Assembly: GCA_034408745.1 (NCBI GenBank)
Contig: JAWXCM010000125.1
Location: 1-36,005 of the forward strand
Direction: 5' to 3'
DNA length: 36,005 nucleotides
Source: JAWXCM01 sp034408745
Lineage (GTDB): Bacteria; Acidobacteriota; Terriglobia; Bryobacterales; Bryobacteraceae
This document shows, piece after piece, positions 1 through 6,763 of the stretch (its first letter is position 1; every line of letters starts with the position of its first letter). A program made the position numbers and the translations under genes. Under the pieces are notes generated by a model, which searched no databases, was not told the DNA's origin, and was given only the letters and a program-made list of their open reading frames with translations.

Positions 1-2
1 CC

Positions 3-665
3 CTGATCCTGCTCGCCGTTGCCGCACTGTCCTTTGCGGCTGAGCCTCCTTCGGATTTCCGCAAGACGTTCAACGGACGCGACCTCACCGGCTGGCACAT
101 CAGCCAGACCAACTCCCACGGCAACACCCGAGCCTGGACTGTAAAGAGCGGCGTGCTCAGCGGTGCGCAAAATCCGACCGGAAACGGTGGAATCCTGCTC
201 ACGGACCGCAAGTACCACAACTTTGAAATCTCACTCGAAGTGCAGCCGGATTACGGCTGCGACGGAGGTCTCCTCCTCCGCTCCACCGAGAAGGGGGAGG
301 CATACCAGGTAATGCTCGACTACCTGGACGGCGGCAACATCGGAGGGATTTACGGAGAGGGTCTGGCGCGCATCGAAGACGGTAGTGGAGCCCGGATGAA
401 CCGCGACTGGGAGAAATACTGGAAGCGTGGCGACTGGAACCGGATCCGCGCCCGCATCGAAGGCGAGATCCCGCACATCCAGGTCTGGCTGAACGACACC
501 CGGATCGTCGACTGGACCGACACCCAGAACCGCCTGCCCAACGGGGCCACTGAAGGCTTTGTGGCTCTCCAGGTCCATCGAAACTCACCGGACTGGAAGA
601 GTCAGCGCTGGACGGCAAACGGTGTCCACCGTTTCCGGAACATCGCCATCAGGGAGTTGCAATGA
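3..665 (+). CDS. DUF1080 (3-keto-disaccharide hydrolase-type) secreted protein, 5' end missing
   Basis: The frame is open from the window edge, so the start codon lies outside. The first visible residues are hydrophobic (LILLAVAALSFAAEPP) and look like the end of a Sec signal peptide, so little is missing. Then comes the DUF1080 signature FNGRDLTGWH, a W-containing strand (AWTVKSGVLSG), and later LLLRS and QVWLND, typical of this concanavalin-like beta-sandwich. Members of the family include 3-keto-glycoside hydrolases acting outside the cytoplasm. The stop overlaps the next start as ATGA, so it is translationally coupled to a Gfo/Idh/MocA oxidoreductase, a common partnership in Acidobacteriota and Planctomycetes for oxidised-sugar use. 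The substrate cannot be read from the sequence. Confidence 0.85.
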   Translation: MILLAVAALSFAAEPPSDFRKTFNGRDLTGWHISQTNSHGNTRAWTVKSGVLSGAQNPTGNGGILLTDRKYHNFEISLEVQPDYGCDGGLLLRSTEKGEAYQVMLDYLDGGNIGGIYGEGLARIEDGSGARMNRDWEKYWKRGDWNRIRARIEGEIPHIQVWLNDTRIVDWTDTQNRLPNGATEGFVALQVHRNSPDWKSQRWTANGVHRFRNIAIRELQ

Positions 666-1846
666 TCGACAGACGAGATGTCCTCAAGACTGCCAGCCTG
701 ACCGCGCTGTCGTACTCGCGCGTGCTCGGCGCAAATGACCGAATCGGCCTCGGCGTGATCGGAGTCGGCAACCGCGGCAGCGGTGTGATGGCCAGTTTTC
801 AGAAGAACCCCGACGTGGAAGTCCGAGCCATATGCGACGTCTGGGGCGACCGCACCGACAAAGCGCTGTCAAAGGCTCCCGGGGCGAAAGGCTTCGCCGA
901 CCATCGAAAACTGCTGGAACGCACAGAGGTGGACGCAGTGCTGGTCGCCACACCCGACCACTGGCACAAGGACCATTCCACAGACTGCATGGAAGCCGGC
1001 AAGGACGTCTACTGCGAAAAGCCAATGTGCCGCACGCGCGACGAAGCGCCCATGATGGTGCGCGCCGCGCGGAGCACAAAGCGCGTCCTGCAGATTGGCG
1101 TGCAGCAGCGTTCCGGCACGCCGTACCTGGAATCGCGAGACCTCTTCCTGAAGACCGGAGCCCTGGGACGGATCACCCACATCGACGCCATCTGGCACGG
1201 CGGACCCAGCGGCGCGGGTCGCCCACAGACGGCACCAGCCAGGCCCGATAACCTCGACTGGATCCGATTCCTCGGGAAAGTGCCCTACCGTGACTGGGCG
1301 CCCGCGCAATACTTCAATTTCCGAGCCTTCCTCGACTTCAACGGCGGCAAGATGACGGACTTCGGTCATCACTGGATGGACGCCGTGCATATGTTCATGG
1401 GCGAGCGAGCCCCCGTATCCGCGGTGTTCGCGGGAGGGAACTTCTTCCCACACAGCGACGGCCGGACCGCGCCCGACACCTGCAACGCGCTCTTCGAGTA
1501 CGATGCCGGTTTTACCGTCATGTTCCAGTCCAACGCCTATCCCAGCGGGGCGGAGTACGGCATCACGTTCTATGGGGACAAAGGAAAGCTGTTCGTCAAC
1601 CGCAACCGCTACGAATTCACACCCGCGGGTCTCGGCGCGCAAGCTGTCGGAAAGAAAATCCCAGGGGACATCACACTCCAGCACGTGCGCAACTTCCTCG
1701 ACTGCGTGAAGTCCCGCCAGTTGCCGAACGGGGACTGCGCGCTTGCTGCCGTGTCCATCGTCGCCCCACTCCTCGCGGTCGAGTCTTACATTGCCCGTCA
1801 GCGCCTCCGCTTTGACCCGGATCGGATGGAAGTAGTCCCGTCCTGA
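662..1846 (+). CDS. Gfo/Idh/MocA family oxidoreductase with Tat-type leader
   Basis: A 394-residue NAD(P)-dependent sugar or cyclitol dehydrogenase. The N-terminus (MIDRRDVLKTASLTAL) has twin arginines before a weakly hydrophobic stretch, as in Tat-exported members that fold with their cofactor before secretion. The Rossmann fold begins near residue 30 with the GxGxxG-type GVIGVGNRGSG. CDVW, ATPDHWH and the catalytic-lysine motif EKPMC follow in the usual family order. The C-terminal half (ITHIDAIWHGG, DFGHHWMDAVH) is the substrate and oligomerisation domain. The start overlaps the DUF1080 stop by 4 bp (ATGA). The pair probably oxidises and cleaves a glycoside in the periplasm; this is inference from family and neighbourhood. 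Confidence 0.9.
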   Translation: MIDRRDVLKTASLTALSYSRVLGANDRIGLGVIGVGNRGSGVMASFQKNPDVEVRAICDVWGDRTDKALSKAPGAKGFADHRKLLERTEVDAVLVATPDHWHKDHSTDCMEAGKDVYCEKPMCRTRDEAPMMVRAARSTKRVLQIGVQQRSGTPYLESRDLFLKTGALGRITHIDAIWHGGPSGAGRPQTAPARPDNLDWIRFLGKVPYRDWAPAQYFNFRAFLDFNGGKMTDFGHHWMDAVHMFMGERAPVSAVFAGGNFFPHSDGRTAPDTCNALFEYDAGFTVMFQSNAYPSGAEYGITFYGDKGKLFVNRNRYEFTPAGLGAQAVGKKIPGDITLQHVRNFLDCVKSRQLPNGDCALAAVSIVAPLLAVESYIARQRLRFDPDRMEVVPS

Positions 1847-1882
1847 AACCGGAACGCAACGTTTCAGAGGAAGTTCACGCAA

Positions 1883-1900
1883 TTGTAATGCAATCGTAAC
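1883..1900 (+). promoter_or_regulatory. Direct repeat TTGTAAT-GCAA-TCGTAAC upstream of the response regulator (Pho-box-like geometry)
   Basis: Two 7-bp half sites are separated by 4 bp, giving an 11-bp period, 29 bp before the response-regulator start. This 7-4-7 direct-repeat layout is how PhoB/OmpR-type regulators bind. A weaker unit, GTTCAC followed by another GCAA, lies one period upstream. Autoregulation is an inference; the half sites differ from the E. coli consensus CTGTCAT. Confidence 0.4.
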
Positions 1901-1928
1901 TCCCGACGGTTAACGTCAGATAAGAACA

Positions 1929-2651
1929 ATGCGCAAGATAGCCCTCATTGAAGACGACGTCGATCTGTATGCGCTCCTGAAGTACAACCTGGAGAAGGAA
2001 GGCTTCGCGCTGGTCGGCGCGCAGACGGGTAAAGGCGCCATCGAATTGTGCCGCCGCGAGCGTCCCGACCTGATCCTGCTGGACATCATGTTGCCGGATT
2101 CCGACGGGCTCGACATCTGTAAGGGGATTCGAAGCCATCCCGAACTCTCCCACATTCCGGTCATTTTTCTGACCGCACGCGCGTCGGAGACGGACCGCAT
2201 TGTCGGGCTGGAGCTCGGCGCCAACGACTACATCGTCAAACCCTTCTTCATCCGAGAGCTCATCGCACGCATCAAGATCCAGTTTCGCGGTCAGACGACA
2301 ACCAACCGCGTCCTGAAGTCGGGCAGCCTGGAGCTCGACCGGTCCAGCTGCCGCGTTCGGCTGAACGGGAATTCGCTGGCGCTGACCGCTACCGAGTTTC
2401 GTTTACTCGAATTTCTGATGAGCCGTCCCGGCGTGGTCTTCAGCCGCGAGCAGCTTCTGGACGCCGTCTGGGGACACGACCGTGCGGTTACGGACCGCAC
2501 CGTCGACGTCTACATCCTGCGGCTCCGGCAAAAGACCGAGACCGACCCCGCCAATCCGACGCTCATCCGCTCCGTGCGAGGCTTCGGGTATAGCTTCAAC
2601 GAAGCCGAAACGCCCATGGCTCTGGAAGCGCAAACCGCGACGTTTCAATAA
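1929..2651 (+). CDS. PhoB/OmpR-type response regulator
   Basis: A 240-residue two-domain regulator. The receiver domain (about 1-120) has the acidic pocket EDD at 8-10, the phospho-acceptor Asp52 in LLDIMLP, Thr82 in FLTA and Lys104 in VKPF. The DNA-binding domain (about 130-230) is a winged helix with TATEFRLLEFL, VFSREQLLDAVWG, the recognition-helix stretch RTVDVYILRLR, and the wing RGFGYSF. No histidine kinase is next to it in this window; the following gene is convergent. Overall the sequence is closest in feel to PhoB among OmpR-family members, but the stimulus is unknown. An 11-bp-spaced repeat upstream is a candidate autoregulatory site. There is no clear Shine-Dalgarno sequence before the ATG. 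Confidence 0.93.
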   Translation: MRKIALIEDDVDLYALLKYNLEKEGFALVGAQTGKGAIELCRRERPDLILLDIMLPDSDGLDICKGIRSHPELSHIPVIFLTARASETDRIVGLELGANDYIVKPFFIRELIARIKIQFRGQTTTNRVLKSGSLELDRSSCRVRLNGNSLALTATEFRLLEFLMSRPGVVFSREQLLDAVWGHDRAVTDRTVDVYILRLRQKTETDPANPTLIRSVRGFGYSFNEAETPMALEAQTATFQ

Positions 2652-2687
2652 GTGGCGAAGGGGCCGTTTACCAGCCCCGTCACCCAC
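2652..2687. terminator. Imperfect hairpin between convergent genes
   Basis: A GGGGC/GCCCC core with a 9-nt loop (CGTTTACCA) is extended outward by imperfect pairing to GTGG/CCAC. It fills the 45-bp gap between the response regulator and the convergent CBS gene. There is no T-tract on either side, so function as a bidirectional terminator is only suggested. Confidence 0.35.
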
Positions 2688-2696
2688 TCAGCCTGA

Positions 2697-3428
2697 CTAC
2701 CGCGGCATCGGTTCGGCCGCGGGCGACTGCGACGGACCGGCAGGTGTTTCCGTCTCCTTCCCGGTCACCTTCGACCGCGCCTGCTCATAGAGCGACTGCG
2801 CTTTCTCCATCACCTCGCTGCGGTTATCCCACATTTCGTGGCTGCGCTCGGCCAGTTGCGCCCGGCGCTTCCGCCCCCGGGACGGATCGAACATGTACAT
2901 CAGCCCAGCGCCAAAGCCGACGCACAGAGCACCGATCGCGAGCGCGTGAACGGGATCCACACCTCGGCTGCGCATCCGGGCGACACCGAAGAACTCCCCG
3001 GAACCGAACGGCTGGGAAATGTCCTCCACCAGCTCGCCGACCTGCTCGTCATTGCCCATCAGCGCCAAATCCGCCTGCGCGATGATGCCGCAGAGACAGC
3101 CGTCCTCATCGACTACCGGGATGCGGCGGACCTGGTGCTCGGCCATCCGCTTCATCGCCTCTTCGATCTCGTCTTCCTCCTGGCAAGTCACCGGATCGCT
3201 GCTCATTACGCTGTCCACGCGGGTGCTGTACGGATCGCGACCGGCCGCAACCACCTCCAGCGCGATGTCCCTGTCCGTCACAATCCCCAGCAACTTCATC
3301 GTGCTGTGATCGTTAACGACCAGCACAGGCCCGACGTCCTGCTGTTTCATGATGCGCGCCGCTGTCGAAACCGAATCGCCCGCCAGGCAGCACGAAGGGT
3401 CCTTTGTCATCACACTTCCACAAGTCAT
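2697..3428 (-). CDS. CBS-domain pair protein with a C-terminal membrane segment
   Basis: A 243-residue protein. Two CBS domains are visible: about 4-60 (VMTKDPSCCLAGDSV, GIVTDRDI) and about 70-128 (VMSSDPVTC, QVRRIPVVDEDG, GIIAQADLAL). Such pairs bind adenine nucleotides or similar ligands as regulatory modules. A hydrophobic helix (about 158-178, HALAIGALCVGFGAGLMYMF) is followed by a basic DPSRGRKRRAQL stretch and a charged tail, a pattern seen in small membrane-anchored stress proteins. The start is placed at the ATG at 3428 because GGAGGAG lies just upstream and the CBS domain begins there; a longer open frame reaches 3506 but adds nothing family-like. It may be an envelope-associated energy-sensing protein; its partner is unknown. 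Confidence 0.85.
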   Translation of the reverse strand: MTCGSVMTKDPSCCLAGDSVSTAARIMKQQDVGPVLVVNDHSTMKLLGIVTDRDIALEVVAAGRDPYSTRVDSVMSSDPVTCQEEDEIEEAMKRMAEHQVRRIPVVDEDGCLCGIIAQADLALMGNDEQVGELVEDISQPFGSGEFFGVARMRSRGVDPVHALAIGALCVGFGAGLMYMFDPSRGRKRRAQLAERSHEMWDNRSEVMEKAQSLYEQARSKVTGKETETPAGPSQSPAAEPMPR

Positions 3429-3495
3429 GGCTGTTCTCCTCCGCTGTCGGACGCGGAATGCCGGTATGTTGTGACGTGGGGGATTAGAAAGCAGG

Positions 3496-4287
3496 TTAGT
3501 TGTCACCCCGCGGATCGCCCTTTAGGAAGTGGCCCGTCGCCTTCTTGAACGCGTCCGACGTCTTCTCGCCCGGAACGCCATCCACCAGCAGGAAAATCCC
3601 CGGCAGCTCATTCAGGGCGCGCTGCAGCTTTCTGGCCGCCTCGCTCTCGACAGTGCTTGAAAACAGCACCATCGGCTCATCCTCATCGACACCCTCCGGC
3701 GCGCCCAGCGAGATCATTCCCTTCTCCGCCATACGCCGCAAAATCACCGCGCAGCCGCACTGCTTCGACACCGCACTGGGGTCGAACGTGCCGTCGGACA
3801 CGTACTTCCCGGCCGTGTAGTGATTCGAGTAGCTCCACAAATACGGCGACAGCACTTCCGGATGCAGCCGCCTGTAGCCGAACCCGTTGTACCCTTCCAG
3901 CCGGAACAGCAGCGCCGGTATCGACCAGTCCGTCACATCCTGCAGTTTCTTCAGCCGAAGCGCGTCGTCAGCGCTGGTCTCCCAGTCAAACGGCGGATTC
4001 CCGCTGAGAGGCCGGCCCGCCGGAACCTGCACCGTTCTCGCAGTAAGCGGGTCGCCGTTGTGCAGGTGCTTCTTAAAATTGAGAGAAGCTTCCATGCAGT
4101 GCGTCGCCCCGACAAAGTACCAGGGAGTGATCCCCAGCCCCGCGGACACGTGCTCATACCGAGCCCGGTTATTGTTGATCTTCGTCGCCAGATCGTCCAC
4201 CTCGGCCAGTTTCGCCGGCCGGATGTCGCACGCATCGAACAGCCGCGCGTACTCCACGCGCAAGGCCGGAGTCAGTTCAAAAGCCAT
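3496..4287 (-). CDS. Lysozyme-family (COG5526-like) protein with C-terminal peptidoglycan-binding-like region
   Basis: A 263-residue protein. The segment PWYFVGATHCMEASLN through NPPFDWETSADDAL to LLFRLEGYNGFGYR and SPYLWSYSNHYTAGKY is characteristic of a lysozyme-like family. Glu66 in THCMEASLN is the likely catalytic acid, by analogy with goose-type lysozyme folds. The C-terminal about 50 residues (LQRALNELPGIFLLVDGVPGEKTSDAFKKATG) resemble a peptidoglycan-binding repeat. No signal peptide is visible, so export would need another route. A strong Shine-Dalgarno (GGGAGGA) precedes the ATG. Only 3 bp separate it from the stop of the upstream exported small protein, so the two are co-transcribed. 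Confidence 0.75.
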   Translation of the reverse strand: MAFELTPALRVEYARLFDACDIRPAKLAEVDDLATKINNNRARYEHVSAGLGITPWYFVGATHCMEASLNFKKHLHNGDPLTARTVQVPAGRPLSGNPPFDWETSADDALRLKKLQDVTDWSIPALLFRLEGYNGFGYRRLHPEVLSPYLWSYSNHYTAGKYVSDGTFDPSAVSKQCGCAVILRRMAEKGMISLGAPEGVDEDEPMVLFSSTVESEAARKLQRALNELPGIFLLVDGVPGEKTSDAFKKATGHFLKGDPRGDN

Positions 4288-4290
4288 TGA

Positions 4291-4647
4291 TTAATTCCTC
4301 CCAGTCAGAGTTAGCGAGAACGTGGACCGCCCTCGCGCATTTCCGATTCGGCTCGCCAGCAGAACGAAGTCCCCGTCCTCCTGCAACCGCGCCGTCCAGC
4401 GATCCCCGTCCACTTTCTTAAGCGGCACATCCCTGCCAGTGGAGCCAACAATTCGCAAACCAACCGAACGTAACGGTGAACTCCGGAGCCGGAACCCAAC
4501 GGTCTGCCCCGTCTTCCCAGCAAACTCAAACTCCTTTTGCTGGCGGTCCCGCAGCGTTCCGCGCACGGTTGCGCCCTGCCGAACCGGCACCGGCTCCGCT
4601 TTCTGGAACAAGAGCGAAAATAGAAACGACCGCCGATCGAGGTGCAA
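4291..4647 (-). CDS. Small exported protein with a PPC-like beta domain
   Basis: A 118-residue protein of uncertain function. It begins LDRRSFLFSLLF, a short twin-arginine-like leader. The remainder is rich in beta-strand patterns (GATVRGTLRDRQQKEFEFAG, GQTVGFRLRS, GDFVLLASRI, FSLTLTG), like bacterial pre-peptidase C-terminal (PPC) domains. The only in-frame start near the leader is TTG at 4647; ATG codons just upstream are in another frame, and an in-frame TAG lies further up. It ends 3 bp before the lysozyme-like gene, so the two are probably translated together. It could be an accessory or inhibitory partner of that enzyme; this is speculation. Confidence 0.6.
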   Translation of the reverse strand: MHLDRRSFLFSLLFQKAEPVPVRQGATVRGTLRDRQQKEFEFAGKTGQTVGFRLRSSPLRSVGLRIVGSTGRDVPLKKVDGDRWTARLQEDGDFVLLASRIGNARGRSTFSLTLTGRN

Positions 4648-4656
4648 GGTTCCATC

Positions 4657-4938
4657 ATGACCGAAGAAGACCCCATCGAGCTACCCATCACGGATACGTT
4701 CGATCTCCACACCTTCCACCCTCGCGACGTAAAGGACGCGACGGAGGCCTGGCTCGATGAGGTCCACGCCCGCGGTTTCCGCTACGTGCGCCTCATCCAT
4801 GGCCGCGGCATTGGCGTCCAGCGCGAAACCGTCCGCGCCATTCTCGCGCGCACTCCCTTCGTCGAGTCGTTTGAGGACGCCCCGGCCGAAGCGGGAGGAT
4901 GGGGCGCCACCACCGTCACCCTGAAGATCGAAAACTAA
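4657..4938 (+). CDS. Stand-alone Smr-domain protein
   Basis: A 93-residue protein that is essentially one Smr domain, the nuclease-like module at the C-terminus of MutS2. It has the DLH motif at 16-18, the HGRG motif at 48-51 (RLIHGRGIGVQRETVR), and the closing strand GATTVTLKI. Stand-alone Smr proteins nick DNA or cut RNA in some bacteria; here only the fold is supported. The ATG at 4657 is chosen, with AAGG seven bases upstream; an in-frame GTG at 4642 is less likely. The start lies only 9 bp from the divergent TTG start of the small exported protein, leaving almost no room for separate promoters. The stop is 2 bp from the convergent MarR stop. Confidence 0.88.
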   Translation: MTEEDPIELPITDTFDLHTFHPRDVKDATEAWLDEVHARGFRYVRLIHGRGIGVQRETVRAILARTPFVESFEDAPAEAGGWGATTVTLKIEN

Positions 4939-4940
4939 TT

Positions 4941-5369
4941 TTATTTGGCGGCAGCTCGCGCCACCTTCCCAAACACGTCCATCATTCTTACCCAACCCTC
5001 GTCGCCTAACTCCGCACGTAGCTTCTGCTGCGCACGCCGCCATCCGGGAGTTGCCTTCAAAATCACTTCCTCTCCAGCCGCTGTCAGCCGACTCCCCCGG
5101 GTGCGGCGGTCTTCCCCGGGAATGGACTCAATCCAGCCGTTCTTCGCCAGCACGCGCAGATTTCGTGAGAGCGTGGTCTTGTCGAATCCGAGAGCACCGC
5201 ACGCGGCAGCCTGGCTGATACCGGGCCTCTGCTGCAGCATCTTTAGCAGGGCAAACTGGGCGGGCTCGACACAGAGCCCCATCTCGTCGCTGTACAACTG
5301 CGTCACAAGCCGCGCGACACGCCGAACGCTGGCGCACGCGCATTCCAGATCTGGCATCGAGCGAGACAT
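4941..5369 (-). CDS. MarR-family transcriptional regulator
   Basis: A 142-residue winged-helix repressor. Helix 1 is LECACASVRRVARLVTQLY. The DNA-binding part includes QFALLKMLQQRPGISQAAACGALGFDKTTLSRNL, and the wing is PGEDRRTRGSRLTAAG, the usual MarR arrangement. The C-terminal helix completes the dimer interface. The start codon overlaps the stop of the upstream isomerase-like gene (TAATG), so it is the second gene of a two-gene operon. A perfect 18-bp palindrome in front of that operon is the obvious candidate operator, implying autoregulation. The ligand is unknown; MarR proteins often answer to phenolic or oxidising compounds. Confidence 0.92.
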   Translation of the reverse strand: MSRSMPDLECACASVRRVARLVTQLYSDEMGLCVEPAQFALLKMLQQRPGISQAAACGALGFDKTTLSRNLRVLAKNGWIESIPGEDRRTRGSRLTAAGEEVILKATPGWRRAQQKLRAELGDEGWVRMMDVFGKVARAAAK

Positions 5370-5758
5370 TACTGCCCCGGCACCCCCAGCAGCAGCCGCA
5401 GCGGCATCAGTGGGCCCAGCGTCGGATACTCAAAGTTCGCGAGTTTCTCCTTGCTCAGCGGCAGCGCTTCCATCACCGCTTTGGCTTCTTCCACAGACTT
5501 GCAGTTCAGCAGGAACACCACGCCCCGCCCGTCCCCCTTCGAATACCACTGCTGAATCTTTCCATCCAGGTAGAGCTTGACCGTATCCCGAACCTCGGTC
5601 TGCATCACCTTCATGATCTGCTCGCGGGTAATGCCCTCCTTCACCGAAAGGGTCACCAGCACGTTGGTGATCGTTGGGGCGGCAGGCACGTTCTGCGCCA
5701 GCGCCGAATGGGACAGCAAAGCCACAGCCGCAAGCGGCAGCAGCAGGAATCGAGCCAT
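5369..5758 (-). CDS. Secreted muconolactone-isomerase-like (dimeric ferredoxin-fold) protein
   Basis: A 129-residue protein with a Sec signal peptide (MARFLLLPLAAVALLSHSALA, cut near AQN). The mature part has the pattern of muconolactone isomerase / YciI-like alpha-beta barrels: NVLVTLSVKEGITREQIMK, IQQWYSKGDGRGVVFLLNC, and an NFEYPTLGPLMPL tail typical of that family. The start is placed at ATG 5758, which begins the signal peptide; in-frame ATG and TTG codons further up lie inside the palindromic operator and are unlikely starts. No Shine-Dalgarno sequence is visible. It is coupled to the MarR gene by a one-base stop/start overlap, so it is probably the effector gene of that regulator. Confidence 0.75.
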   Translation of the reverse strand: MARFLLLPLAAVALLSHSALAQNVPAAPTITNVLVTLSVKEGITREQIMKVMQTEVRDTVKLYLDGKIQQWYSKGDGRGVVFLLNCKSVEEAKAVMEALPLSKEKLANFEYPTLGPLMPLRLLLGVPGQ

Positions 5759-5764
5759 GCTTGA

Positions 5765-5782
5765 TAGTTGCATATGCAACTA
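5765..5782. promoter_or_regulatory. Perfect palindrome TAGTTGCATATGCAACTA, candidate MarR operator
   Basis: The two 9-bp arms are exact reverse complements with no spacer. It ends 6 bp before the start of the isomerase-like gene of the MarR operon and 52 bp before the divergent aldo/keto reductase. Size and TTGC/GCAA arms fit MarR-family operators. Binding here would block the MarR operon and might reach the divergent promoter. Confidence 0.7.
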
Positions 5783-5834
5783 GTCTGCACCCGGTGGAGA
5801 GCACCCGCAAGCGACAATGTTCTAATACCTTCTG

Positions 5835-6743
5835 ATGAGCATACCCAGACGAGTCCTCGGACGTACCGGAGAAGAAGTGTCGATCCTCTGCCTCGGAGGC
5901 TGGCACATACGTTCCATTCAGGATGACAATGAGGCCATCCGCATCATGCACACCGCCATCGGCGAGGGCCTCACTTTCTTCGACAACGCGTGGGATTACC
6001 ACTGGGGCGCCTCCGAGGAGCTGATGGGCCGAGCCCTGCAGGGCCGCCGCAACGACGTCTTCCTCATGACCAAGAACTGCGAGCGCGACTACGAAGGCTC
6101 AAAGCGCTGTCTCGAAGATTCCCTCCGCCGCCTCAACACCGATCGCATCGACCTCTGGCAGTTCCACGAGTTGATCTATGACAACGACCCCGACTGGATC
6201 TACGAGCGTGGCGGGCTCCGCGCCGCACTGGAAGCCCAAAAGGAAGGCAAGGTCCGATTCCTCGGTTTCACCGGCCACAAGCACCCCTCCATCCACCTCG
6301 ACATGCTCAGCCGGTCCGATGACTGGGACGCCACGCTCGTGCCGATCAACGTGATGGACTCCGGTTACCGCAGCTTCATCAAACAGTTAATTCCAGCCGC
6401 TGAGGCCAAAAATGTCGCGGTATTAGGTATGAAAGGCATCGGAGGCGGAGCGGTGACTGGCAAACTTGTCGCCGATGCCGGTCTTGACGCCGCCGAGTGT
6501 TACCGATATTGTCTTTCTCAACGTATCGCTTCTCAGGTAGTTGGAATTTCTTCGATGGAGCAGTTGATGTTCGACATTGATGTGGCTCGCAGCCCTCTGA
6601 TGAGCGAAGAGGAACAGGCGGAGTTCGTGGCGCGGGTGCGCGACGTAGCGGGCGACGGACGCTTTGAAACGTTCAAGTCCACCAACATGCACGATGGTCC
6701 CCACCATCGCCAACAGCACGGCTTTGCACTGGCCGCGTCTTGA
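5835..6743 (+). CDS. Aldo/keto reductase
   Basis: A 302-residue NADPH-dependent aldo/keto reductase. The catalytic tetrad is visible: Asp50 and Tyr55 in FFDNAWDYHWG, Lys80 in LMTKNC and His111 in WQFHE. The opening strand is RRVLGRTGEEVSILCLGGWHI, and the cofactor region includes VLGMKGIGGG and VVGISSMEQL. It starts at ATG 5835 with a TAATAC sequence 6 bp upstream that could be a -10 box, giving a near-leaderless message. Its promoter region is shared with the divergent MarR operon, so it may belong to the same response. It ends 20 bp before the ankyrin gene. The C-terminal tail (HDGPHHRQQHG) is histidine-rich. The substrate is unknown. Confidence 0.93.
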   Translation: MSIPRRVLGRTGEEVSILCLGGWHIRSIQDDNEAIRIMHTAIGEGLTFFDNAWDYHWGASEELMGRALQGRRNDVFLMTKNCERDYEGSKRCLEDSLRRLNTDRIDLWQFHELIYDNDPDWIYERGGLRAALEAQKEGKVRFLGFTGHKHPSIHLDMLSRSDDWDATLVPINVMDSGYRSFIKQLIPAAEAKNVAVLGMKGIGGGAVTGKLVADAGLDAAECYRYCLSQRIASQVVGISSMEQLMFDIDVARSPLMSEEEQAEFVARVRDVAGDGRFETFKSTNMHDGPHHRQQHGFALAAS

Positions 6744-6763
6744 CGGGAAAAATCGAGGGTGTC

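Noticed and set aside
2838..3548. Plus-strand frame opposite the CBS gene
   Set aside because: The CBS motifs and Shine-Dalgarno sequence on the minus strand are convincing; this frame has none.
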